Assembly (NCBI GenBank): GCA_017165825.1
Contig: CM029387.1
Span: 17,453,561-17,517,560 of the forward strand
DNA: 64,000 nt
Origin: Hepsetus odoe
Lineage: Eukaryota > Chordata > Actinopteri > Characiformes > Hepsetidae
Direction: 5' to 3'
This document shows, piece by piece, positions 28,241-40,600 of the stretch. Under the pieces are notes generated by a model. It had not been told where the DNA came from and did not search any database. It saw nothing but the letters and a program-made list of their open reading frames with translations. Within the stretch, counting starts at the first letter, position 1. Every line of letters begins with the position of its first letter. The position numbers and the translations under genes are program-made.

Positions 28241-31200
28241 TTTGAGGGAGTATTCAGGGCAGCTGGATAATAAAATGTGTGTTATTAAAGGATTAAGTCT
28301 GTTGTTTCATACCCAGCGAGACTCCCTGCGGGAGTCACCGGACGCTATTCATCGTTCTAGACTGTCAGTCTTTCTCTGGTACCCAATATCCTGGACCAAT
28401 ATTGGTGATGTTCTAGAATGAGCATTCCTGACTAGGTCTGATGTTCTTCACTGGCTCTGATGATAGGCTGCTTTGTGTTGAGGGAGGTTTGTGCAGGGGG
28501 TCACATGACTTTCAGCTGTTTCAGGATGCAGGTCCTGCTTTATGAGCCTGGACCTGGTGTTTTCGTATAAGAACCAGAGCCATGTATGATGTCCTGGGGT
28601 GGATCTGATGTTCTGCTTTGTGAGCTGGTCTCTTCTGGATCTGCTGTTCTAGAGAACATGCTAGAAATGGGTCTAAGGTTCTGGAAGGGAACTGTACTGA
28701 GAATGGGATTGCGGTTCTAGACTGGGAGTGTTGTTTTAGACTGTGCTGAACCAGGCCTGATTTTCTAGATGGTACATGTTCTAGAAGGTGCTGTGTAGAG
28801 TAACGTGAGGTTGTTATTTTCTGCTCAGCAGCACTGGCTTTATGGACGCTTTTTAACAGTGAATTTGACCATTACATCCTCTAAACACTGGCACTACATT
28901 AGGCCGGGTTCATTAAGGACTTGTGTAAACTGAACCTGCTGGACTGTTGTCTCGCTCAGTAAACACTTCCTGTGTGTTTGCTGCAGGACTTGTGTATTAT
29001 CCAAACAGGACGGGCTCCCAGGCTGGGGGGACTGTGGGAGGAAAGTGGGACACAGGGTGGAGTGTGAGGCCTTTCAGGCCACCAAAGTTTTTCTTGCTCA
29101 GACAAAGTAGCTTCATTATCTCCATTTGCTGAGAGGCAGCAAAGATGTCTCCTCATTACAAATGTCCCCTCAAACAACATTGACTCAAATGACACACTCA
29201 AACACACACACAGACACACTCACACTCACACACACTCACACTCACACAAAGGAGAAACGAGTCTCGATGATGTCATCCTACACAATGTAGTGTCTGTCTG
29301 GGTTACAGGTGTCTGGGTTAAAGCAACTGAAACTTTCTTTCTGCCTTTCTGTCTTTTGTTCTGTCTTTCTTTCTTTCTCAGTCTCTTGCTGCTTTTTCAT
29401 TTTCTCCTCTTCCCATTCATGTCTAGTTCTGATTTTCTTTTTTTCCCCTCTTAAACAAACCACAAACAAAACACATGGCCAATACTTTAAAAGCACTTTT
29501 TTATTCAGCATTCACGTTCATCTACGTTTTGAAAATAAAAATGGGTTTAAATAATCAACTAATCCAGTTTGTGAAGCCAGTCAGCCAGTAATGGCTGTGG
29601 ATTTGTAGAAGTGGGCAGGTACATTGAGTTATGTGCACACATTCATGTGAATGAAGTCTGTAACACAAAGAGAGTCTGCGGAATACTAAGCAGCTCTGAA
29701 GTCACTATTTGGTTTGACCACCGTTATTCTTCAGCACCGCCTGAAATCTCGTCTCCTTTCTTTAAGGCATCTTTGTTCTCCAGGTTCCTTGATGGACATT
29801 CCAAAGTTCTTCTACGCAGCCCTTTGTTCTGTCAAGATGATCCCATCCCTGAAACCAGTCAGGTACAGGAACGGGACTGAAAATACCTTAAAAACTTAAA
29901 GAAGTCTGGCTATTTGTAAAGGAAATGTGAGGAAATGAGAGATTAGTTTTACCAGTATTGCAGGTTTACCGGGGCAGCGGTGGCCTAGTGGTTAGGGATT
30001 TGGCCCTAGATCAGAAGGTTGTGGGTTTGAACCCCTTACTGGTGGGTTGCCCTGAGGTACCCTTGAGCAAGGTGCCTTCCCAGTCAGTTTGCTCCTCCCT
30101 GCTATAGGCTGGCGACCTGTCCAGGGTGTGTCTCCAGCACCCCCCCGTGACCCTAATTAGGACAAGTGGCCTAGAAAATGACTGACTGACTGTAGGTTGA
30201 CCTGCAGACTTGAGGGATAAGCCCCTGGTTCTGGACTCATCTCAGCATGACATAAAGCCCACACATCTGCTTCCAGACATTAGAAGTTTACATAATGGTA
30301 CTACAATGCACTTTGGGAAGGTGGCAAGCTGCTGGAGGTAACAGGATGCTTTAGGCAATTTGTTGGAAAAACTTGTGGATGTGGACATTGCTTTGACATA
30401 TACCATCAATATGTTGCTACAGGCCAACTACACCCCTTAATACGCTGCAAACACTGCTTATTTATGGTTTGAAGAACAAAGACAGGACAAATGAGTTCAA
30501 GGTGTTTTCTTAGCCTCCAAGTTCCTCGGATCTCAGTCTGTTCAAGCATCTGTGATCTGTGCTGGACAAACTGTACCAGTCTTCAATGAGTCCAGTGTGT
30601 AGACGTGGCAACGATGTGTAATATCATTATTTGTTGCAGATTCTGAAGTAAAATGGTTAAATTATAATCCTGTGGGTGGACACCCTGCACAGAAATAGGG
30701 AGAAAGGATCCAATGCTGTTGGGAATCAAACCCTGTTGTAACAGTGAAAGTGAAAGTGACTATTCTTATCATTGCAAAATACAGCACAGCACATAGTGAG
30801 CCACAACAAAATTACACCTCTGCATTTTACCCAAACACACACAGGAGCAGCTATTGAAAGTACCAGGGAGGCAGTGATGGAGACGATACCTTGCTCGAGG
30901 GTACCTCAGGGCAACCTTCTGGCAAGGGACTCAAACCCATGATCTTCCTATCCTTCCCACCACTGCCCACAGCCCCATTTGATCTGGATAAACTTCCTTT
31001 ACTAAAGTAGCAAAGACACCGAACATGTCTCGCCTGATTCACTGCAACTGGGAAACAGGAAAACTGTGTTAATTTGACTTTTCCTGTCGTTCTATTATTG
31101 CTCTGCATGTTTTCATTTCTCCAATCACCTGCTGGGGGATGTGCCAAAATGAGCTGTCCAATTTGATTATTTTAGCCTTACATCTCACATCTTGTGTACT

Positions 31201-32443
31201 ATCCTCTTTCTTCGCTCATGTTATTACACACAGGAGGAGATGTGAAATGACTCATCCCCAATTACAGCAAAACTATGAAGAAAAGCATCAGGCAGCACAG
31301 GGATCTTTATAAACTGCGTTCTGAACTGATGTTGTTGGCAGAAAAAAGCAGTCTTGAGCTAAGTTGAAACACAGGGCATCATCAGAAACACAAACACAAA
31401 TTTCTGGAGCATCTGCATCTCACAAGCACTTTCACACACATTGCTCTTAAGTCGAATGCTCAAGTCCAGGTTTTAAGTCAATACAGGTAAGTCTTGAGTC
31501 TGGGATTTAATTCAGTGTAGGCTCATCCCAAGTTCAGTCTCCAGTCGATGCAGGCAAGTCTTGAATTGATACAGACAAGTCTCCATTCTAGTCTTGAGAC
31601 TATAAAGACATGTCTGAAGTCCAGTCAGTACAGGCAAGTCTAAAGTGTAATCCTGAGTTAATACAGTCAAGTTTCAAGTGTAGTCTTGAGTCAGTGCTGG
31701 CAAGTCTCAGGTCTAGTCCAGAGTAATTTCTGGCAAGTATTGAGGCTAGTCTTCAGTCAATATAGGCAAGTCTAATCTTCAGTTTATATAGTCAAGTTTC
31801 ATGTCTAGCCTTGTGTCAGTCCAGACAAGTCTATTCCAGAGTCAGTACTGATGCTAGCCTTTCATCAATACCCAAATACCATCAAGTCCCAAGTCTAGTC
31901 TTCAATCAGTATAGGCTAGTTCTTCAGCAGATTTTATATCAGCACTTAGGAGACTGTAAATCAAGATGAATCAAATCAAGAGGTATTTTGTCCTTCAGAA
32001 ACTTTAATGTATTCTTCATCCATATCCATGGAGAAGCACCCATAACCAAATAGTTCTGCACAGCATATTAAATCAACAGGAAACAAGTTTTAAAGTGCTG
32101 CTGATCTTTTGGAGTCGTAAGGGCCGAGACTTCGTGACTTGAATCTGAATCAAATCCAAAGTCGAAGGCTCTGCCAAATTCTGCAATTGCAATGAATTTA
32201 CTGAAACAAGGAAAGCAGGAGTCAGAGAACCCATCCTTCTCCTGCTGCACCAGCAGGGAAATGAGAGTGTGAGCTATTAGCTCATGCTGGTGTTGGATGC
32301 TTTTATCTGATGTTATTGGAGGCTGGATTGAGTGATGTTATCTGACCTGGCTGAACCTGCTCCCAGCAACGTGAGACAAACCAAGACACATGTTTCATAT
32401 TATACATGATGGCTGGATTGCAATGACAGTTTAGAGGTATATG

Positions 32444-32480
<37 letters not shown>

Positions 32481-33821
32481 TTGCATGTTTGTTAAATAGC
32501 CTGTTAAATGCAGAACTATATATTTTTTTACAATAGCCGATTATTAAAAAATAGAAATTCTCAATATGAGATATATATATATATATATGGGATGGGCTGG
32601 CAGCCTGTCCAGGGTGTGTCCCCGTCCTTCGCCCTGTGTGAGCTGGGATGGACTCCAGCACCCCCCCGCAACCCTAATTAGGACAAGCGGCCCAGAAAAT
32701 GACTGACTGACTATATATATATATATTTCTCTGCCATTCTCTCTATTTCTCTGCAGGAGCTCCTAAAGGATCCTCTGTATATTGGCCTACGGCACAAGCG
32801 GATCCGAGGCCAAGCCTATGATGAGCTGCTGGATGAGTTCATGGAGGCGATAACAGACAGGTACTGAATAAAAAGCATATATTGTTACTTCATAAGTTAC
32901 TGGGCTCATTTTTCCACCAGTGCAATATGTTAAAACTAAAGGATTCTGTTCTTAAAAAAATCAGAAAATTCTTCTTTTTTTTTTCAGAACAGAACTAAAG
33001 ACACATTACTTTGAAAGATTTGATCTTTTGACCAATTTATGAATCTTCTTTCAAAGTCACTGTGTTTCCAAGACCAAGGTCACTGTTCCAGAGATGTTCT
33101 TCCCTTTACATTAGGCTTTACACCTGTCTGGAAGCATCTGCAGTCATTATTATTCTCCACTCCAGGTTTACACTTTTTTGTCACTCATGTAGATTTCCAT
33201 AAGCTTGCCCTGAGAAACCATTTTGCTCATTTTTGTGGGACAATTTTACTCACTTTCTCATCTCTCTAGCACTACTGAATTCTGGTAAAAATCTAATTGA
33301 GCCCAACAAGGAACTGCACACATTTCAGCTTTTTAATATACAATAATTTAGAGTTTGATATTCACTTCAAAAACATATTTTTATTATGTGTAATGATACT
33401 ATTATAGGTTAGGATATCAGTCACAAGTCCACATAACATCTACATATGTCTCCACTGACATGAACCTAGATTACCGTTTAGGAAGGTCACAAGCATCAGT
33501 TTTCATAAAAACTACTTTGATCAGTTTCACTCCAGTAAAGACAGAAACTGAGGCTGTTCAGCAATACGGAGGCTTGTAGGAAGCACTCTCTACTGATGTG
33601 AAGGTAAGTTAATGTTAATTGTAATAAAGGCTCATGCAGATGTCTTTAAAAAATTAATAAAGTTACTACAGTTATTAAATTAATACAGTTATTCCAGAAG
33701 GTACTAAAAACAGCTTAAAAGTTCCTAAAATACTGAATAAAACACCCTCTGGTTTCATATATTATAGAATAAAACAAAGGGTATTAATAATAAGGCAGCT
33801 GATTCCAAGCTAGCACACACA

Positions 33822-33854
<33 letters not shown>

Positions 33855-36104
33855 GTGTGTATATACCTGTTTCTCTGGGTTGCTCTATGCTGGCCAGTTC
33901 TATCTGACTGTTCTAATGGAAGGACTGTTGCTGCGTGAGCACAGATTGAGAGGCTGTGCTGCCTTGAGCTGAGTACCTTCAGACTTCAGCCCTCATCCAC
34001 CTGCAGGCTGGAGACACTCTCTAATGAAGTGTTTGTGTATGTGGATGTGTGGGTGTGTAATGCCACAAAGATTTTTATTTTTCTACACTCCTTTGCTCTC
34101 CTTTTGCATTGTGTGAGACTTTCATAAGGAATGCACCAATAGAAAAGCTCAATATGACTGAGATTGAAAGAGTGTTTTTACATGAACTCACACTAAAGAG
34201 TGTTTTTGCCTTCCCCTTTAAAGTTTTCATTCTGAGGATAATCCATCTTCAGCAGTATCATCCAGGGGTTGGATGATAATTAGGCAAATTGGTTTGTAAT
34301 TTGTGGCTCATTGAGAAGATTAAATAAATAAACAGGAGCAAAAGTTTGCACAGTGTCTAAAAATACAAGGTTCTAGATAAAGGGGTTCCAACCACTCAGC
34401 GTTCAGCATCAGTAAACAAATCTCCTGATCATCTGGAATCATCTCCACCTGTTTCTTCGCTGCTTCATGTCTTAAGTGAGACGCTTTGTTCTGCTTGAAG
34501 GTTCAGACGTAGATCACTGTGTGGATTAACCAACAAAAAACAATCAAACTGCTCAGGTACAGAGACTGGACTGAATATGAGAACCAAAAACTTTCCTTCA
34601 GGAAGATCTGGAGAACTTTCCTCAACAATATATGAAATATGCAAGAAAACCTGGGTCTTTGGAAGCAAAATATGAAGAAACGATGGGTGGCTCAAGACTT
34701 TTGCACAATACTGTGTATATATACAAGGAAATGTTAGTCTTCTATGGGTCAAGTTTCCAGCTCAGAAACCTTGAGCGTCTGATTCCACTCCAGATGGCAG
34801 AGAAACACACCATGCCTCCGTAATAACTGGGTAGAAAGTAAAACAGCAGCAGACAGCGGCTCTTTTCCCCGAAAGAGCGGAATTGGCGGAAAACGAAATG
34901 ATTATGGGTTGAAAATGATTATAATGAGTGATTACAGTCTGGTGATTTTTAATAAACTCCCCTCCATTTTTAAAGTGTGACATGACTACCAAAACCCCCA
35001 AAGTGCCGCCAGACCGATTCACTCAGCAGATTGTCTTCATGGTACTTGGAGTTCGTTTTTTCTTACATAACTTGGGATCGTTTAGGAATTAACAGCAAAT
35101 AGTACGACTTGGAGGGCCAGTGATCAGTGGAAGTGTGTTTGTAGCCCGTCAGTTTTAGACTTCTGTAGCCTGCCAGAGTAGATGCCTCCTCGTTAAGCTG
35201 TTTGAGAAGAAACCGAAGTGTGCCCGGAAAGGCTGTGTAAAGGCCTTCATGCTGAAATATGGAAACCTTCATTAGATGTGCTCAGATTTTCAAGGGTGTT
35301 GTTAACACCAGGTGGTGGGGTTTGGCTGGTTGAATTCACCCAAGCCACAGAGACCAGATGCCTCCATGGGGACAAGAAGCGTGTTCCTCCATAGGCTTTC
35401 ATTCGAAATGACCTGAATACATCATCATTTCAGCCTCTTTTTCTTTGCTTGTGTATACAAATCCTTTTTCCAGTTAATGTTTCTGTTGGGACTGCTTATT
35501 TGCTCTATGTCTCTTGGCTTCCACATCATTGCTCGTTCACAAATGCAGAGCATGGGACTTGGTCTTCACCAAGAAGTTACAGATCGGTGCCGTCAGCCAG
35601 TCGGCACTGTTAGCCTCGGTTCTCTGTGTTTGTAGTGTGGTCAGACTTAAGAGATTTACAGCTTATGTCATTGGTGCTGGAAGGAAGTTCCCATGGAGCA
35701 GGGTAGGTGGTGTCCAGGATACGCACTGGGTGCATCGCTGAGCGATCCCTCTGAAGGAATCAAGCAAATGCTAATTCTAAATAACCATCTCGGTATATTT
35801 CCTTTCTGTGTCTTTTCCACAGACGCATAACTCATGATGCCTCTGTCTGCCCTTAAACAGCTTCAAACCTTTGTTTAGTTTTTTTGGCTATAGACGCATA
35901 TTTGCAATTGTTTTCATAGTCAAGACATGGAGGCTTATGTAACATGCTCCTTATAACTATATATGGAAGTCTTATGTAAAAATGTCCCATTTGTGGTATA
36001 TATGAGTTCCTCCTACTCCTACTGCTACTGCTGATGATGGTGATTATTCATTATGTACCTAAGTACATAATGTGTTCACATGCAATATTGTATGTGTAAT
36101 ATGT

Positions 36105-36139
<35 letters not shown>

Positions 36140-36466
36140 AGACATTTGTTCATGTTTATTCAGCTCCCATCTACATTGTAAGAAAATGGACCAATAGGAA
36201 TGGTCCAAAATGAACTTAAAACCATCAATTAAATGCAAGAAGGCATTTTTCTTTCTCTTGAAATGTTTATATTTGGCAATTTGACATTTTGTCCATCAGC
36301 AACAACATGGAACTTTATAAATGTCATGTATCCATAACTCAGTCTTTAAAAGTGGAACATGGGGGAAAAAAAGAAAAAAGGTCTGGGCCATTATTGCTCT
36401 TGCTCTGGATAGTCCTGTTTTTCTGTGGTTTTTATACAAAGACACACACACACATGCACACATGCT

Positions 36467-36538
<72 letters not shown>

Positions 36539-37558
36539 CAGATGCTAAATAGGGGAAGTATGTTTTGCAATTCTTTTATGGCCCAATTAATTCAAGAATA
36601 GATTTTGCTGCCGGATGCACTGAAGTTGCCAGCAGGGGGTTGGATGGTTTTTTCACTCGTATAGAACTTTCTAGAACTTTCTTTACTAAATAAGTGAGTC
36701 TGTCCTGGGGCCGGTGTCCATGTCAAATTGTTTAATTAGAGCTCCATCCTTTCCCACCGCCACCCAGCCCACCCATCATCTCAGTTACTGTGGCAACGGG
36801 CCTTAAAGGCATTTCTGGTCTCTGGACTTGAGGTGGAAGGAGGGGGTCTTAATCGTGGTAGTTCAGTTAATCAGTCAAGTCAGTGTTCGGAGTCTGAAGT
36901 TCGCCTCTGTAGCTCTGCAGTGGTTTAACAAGACAGTCAGGTCACAAACTTATGAGAGGTATTAAATCATTTGTGGCACTGAATCATTTTTCAGTGGCCC
37001 AGTGTGGCAGGCCATGGTGGCCTAGGGTTTAGGGACTAGAAGGTTGTGGGTTTGAATCCCAGACCAGTAGGTTAACCTAAGGTACCCTTGAGCATGGTAC
37101 TGTACACATCGATGCTCCCCGGGTGCTTGATCTGGCTGCCCACTGCTGCATAGTGTGAGTTAAAGGCAGAGGATGCAATTTATGTAGTTCATGCTGTGCT
37201 GTGCTGTTTTTCACAATGACAAATAATCACTTTCATTGAATTTTTAGTAATTACTTGTTGTAATTAAATAAAAAAATTAATAATCCTGGAGAATAATCCA
37301 TGGGATTAACAAAGTGTTCTCTCCAAGGCCCGAAGGCCCCATTGAGACTAAAGGAGGACAGATTACTTGAAGCCAATGTCCTGGGCAGATGAATGTCTGG
37401 AACACTCACTCTTCCAGCCTCCTGCCTTTTCTATATGAGTTAGCAGAAGCAGAACAATGTTTTTATTCTATGCATGTTGTAGTCTAAATATATGGCTGTA
37501 TAAATATATGGATGCCAACAAGTGTGAAGAGCTATTGGCATTTATTCAAGAAAGTGTG

Positions 37559-37605
<47 letters not shown>

Positions 37606-40600
37606 TCAAGGTGAAACAGCTGTGTTTGGACTGAGCTTGCGTCTGTGGCTTTCTCCGCAGTGCGGTTTTAAGGAACCCCTTCATGAAGGCTTGTGATGTT
37701 GGTGGACTTCCGGCAGGACGAAACTTTCTTTCATTTTCTGCACTTATCTCATGTCTTTCCTCTCATACTTCTCCCCGGTCTCCTCTCTGTCTGAGTGATC
37801 CACCATGTGGGAGCTGCCCTGTCCTTCAGAGGGGGTTTTATTAGCATAAGAAAGCCCCTTCTGATGGGCCTCAGCACTGCGGTCGAAGCACAGTCGTGTC
37901 TGTCTACTGCTTTGTTAGATGAACCATGTCCCTGTTGGGCAAGAATGTCATATTCATTCACAGCCGTAAATCATTGCAGAAAGTTAGACACAAAGGGGCA
38001 GCCTCTTTGTGCTGATAGCCAATGGCCTGGGGATGACTTCAGCAGCCTGAAGCAGTTTTTCTGGGGATTGATGAAGCTGGACCCCTGCAGAGAAGGACAG
38101 AAGGAAGGGCTGAGAGGGGTTAAATGAATTAACCATACTGACATTGGAACAAATGATTAAAGCAAATGAGGGTCTGTTGGGGTGAATTACTTGACATAAT
38201 GATAAAGGCTTATAAAGTGCAGTAACCAATGAAAATTAAGCACAAGACTTGGGGAGGTTATATTAATGAAAAGGTTTAGTTCAATCCTGCATATATCGCT
38301 GAATATAAATATATAATAAATATAATTAGTGTGGCAGCAGTGTCCTAGTGGTTAAGGACTAGGCCACAGGCTCGGAAGATCATGGGCTCAAATCCAGGAC
38401 CAGCAGGTTGCCCTGAGGTACTGTGCAAAGGTTTTAGGCAGGTGTGAAAAAATGCTGTAAACAAAGAATGCTTTCAGAAATATAAATAATGATGGTTTAT
38501 TTTTATCAGTTTACAAAATGCAAAGTGAGCGAACAAAAGAAAAATCTAAATCAGATCAATATTTGGTTTTACTACCTTTTGCCTTCAAACCAGCATCAGT
38601 TCTTCTAGGTACACTTGCACAAAGTCAGGGATTCTGTAGGATTATAGTCGGTGTCTGATCAACCAGTTTTACCAAACAGGTGCTGATGATCATCAATGTC
38701 ACACGGACCTACCAGCCGAGAAAAACTGTGTGCAAGTGTAAAAAAAAAAACTGTGTGCAAGTGTACCTAGAAGCATTGATGCTGTTTTGAAGAAAAAGGG
38801 TGGTCACACCAAATATTGATTTGAGTTAGATTCGTTCACTGCATTTTGTTGATTGATGAAAATAAATGAGTAACACTTCCATTTCTGAAAGCATTCTTTG
38901 TTTACAGCATTTTTTCACACCTGCCTAAAACTTTTGCACAGTACTGTACCTTTGAGCACCCCATAACTGCTCCCCGGGCACTGGATAAGAGTGCCCACTG
39001 CTGCACGATGTGTGTTTGTTAAACATTTACACACAATAGCAGCTCCTCCTAGCAGATTAAAAGCATAAACTGAAAAACTAACTACAACAAACTTTCATTT
39101 GAATTATTTGTCTTATCAAATATAAAGGAAGAGTCATACAGCTGACAGCTGAATGGAATTAATGGAATGGAATAACCTCTGGGGTGTTAAAGAATACATA
39201 TTGGGGTACTGAAGAATATATATGTACGCTGTTGGGGTTTGTTTGTTGGGGTTCACTGAGTGTTGTGCTGTGTACTCACAATGAAAACTTGTCACTTTCA
39301 CTTCGCTTTCACTTAATTAATGCCTTGTAGTGTCCAAAGCAAACATGTCCCACACTCAGAGTTTGCAATTACAGGTCTGCCAATGATTAAATTCAAACTC
39401 CACCAGGTTATACTTTCACTTTTTAATTTAGGTTGTGAAATATGTTAATTTTGTTCATTTAAGGCTTGAAGGTCTAGATATTGTCCTACATCTTCATCAA
39501 AGGTAGCTTTTAGGCACCATTTGAAGACTGTAAAATCAGTCTAATGGTCAAGGGAAGGTCATGCTGAGCTTGAAGCTCTAAAAGGGTGAGTGATTTTTGC
39601 TCGTTGATCATTTTGGGGAGGAATTTCACCAACTCATGATGATGGCTAAAAATGATGGCAAAACATTAAAGTCCAGTTGGGAGTAGTTCTCTAGATGAGA
39701 AAAGGAATAATTCAGCCAAGCCTGCTGCAGCTAGATATCATGAAAAGATAAAACTTCCAGCAGGACAACTCCCAGCAGAATTCCAGTAAAAACTGTGAGA
39801 TGAACACACAAATCAACTAGTTATCAATTACTGTTACACCACCCAACACATGCCACTAACCTAGCATTGATCTGAATGATGGATGAGGAAGGACTGCTGT
39901 CCTGCCCACCTTAAGAGAATAAACCCAGTTTTGCTCACTTGGATTTCCAGCCTAAAATTGATGTGCCATTGCCAGTGCTGGAATTCCTCACCAACAGTCA
40001 CAACTCAGAGGCCCCCAATAAACCAATTTTGTTATAGTCTTCTTACTTAATTCTGCAAAGCCAGTTGTTTCCATGTATATTTGGCCATTTTTATTGGCTG
40101 TTTCAAAAAATATTTCTGAGACAAGTGCAGATTTGTTTGTGAATAAGTATTTCTTTTCTGCTTAAATGAAATCAAAGCAAAATAAAGTTGCATGCAGGTT
40201 TTACTGTATAAGCCAGGCTTAGACATGTACAAACCTCTGGCCCAGAATACCCAATAAAAACCCTGTTGCTGCCTGTAATCGCTTTTAGTTCAGCTCTAGT
40301 TTCCAGTTGAGATTATAGAAACACTTCAAGCCTTATCACACTGCTACAGAACCACATTAATATGGTTAACCTGAACACTCTGTCTGTCATGAAGGTGCTG
40401 GAGCAGATCAGTAGACTGTAGCGAGCTAAATAGAGCAGCAGGAGGAGAAAACGCACTGGTCCAGAGCCAAATCATTTATGAACACTTCCCTGCATATGTT
40501 TTCATCCTGTCTTCCATTCTAAAAATTCATTCCACACTCTGGATGTCTCAGATGTGTCTGTGGGAGAGTGTGATGCCTTTTGAATTTTGTATTCATTTTG

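Larger units (their letters stand above)
25287..32756 (+). other. me3: me3 intron 3 of the window (7.5 kb)
   Basis: Contains SINE family 1 copies, one chimeric SINE, two Tc1 relics, two degenerate arrays and the antisense frame at 25863. I see nothing in 26930-27630 or in 28810-29630 apart from short CA-rich sequence near 29200-29250. Confidence 0.85.

Noticed and set aside
31455..31925. CRISPR-like array
   Set aside because: Units are unequal and heavily drifted with no distinct spacers, and the context is a vertebrate intron.
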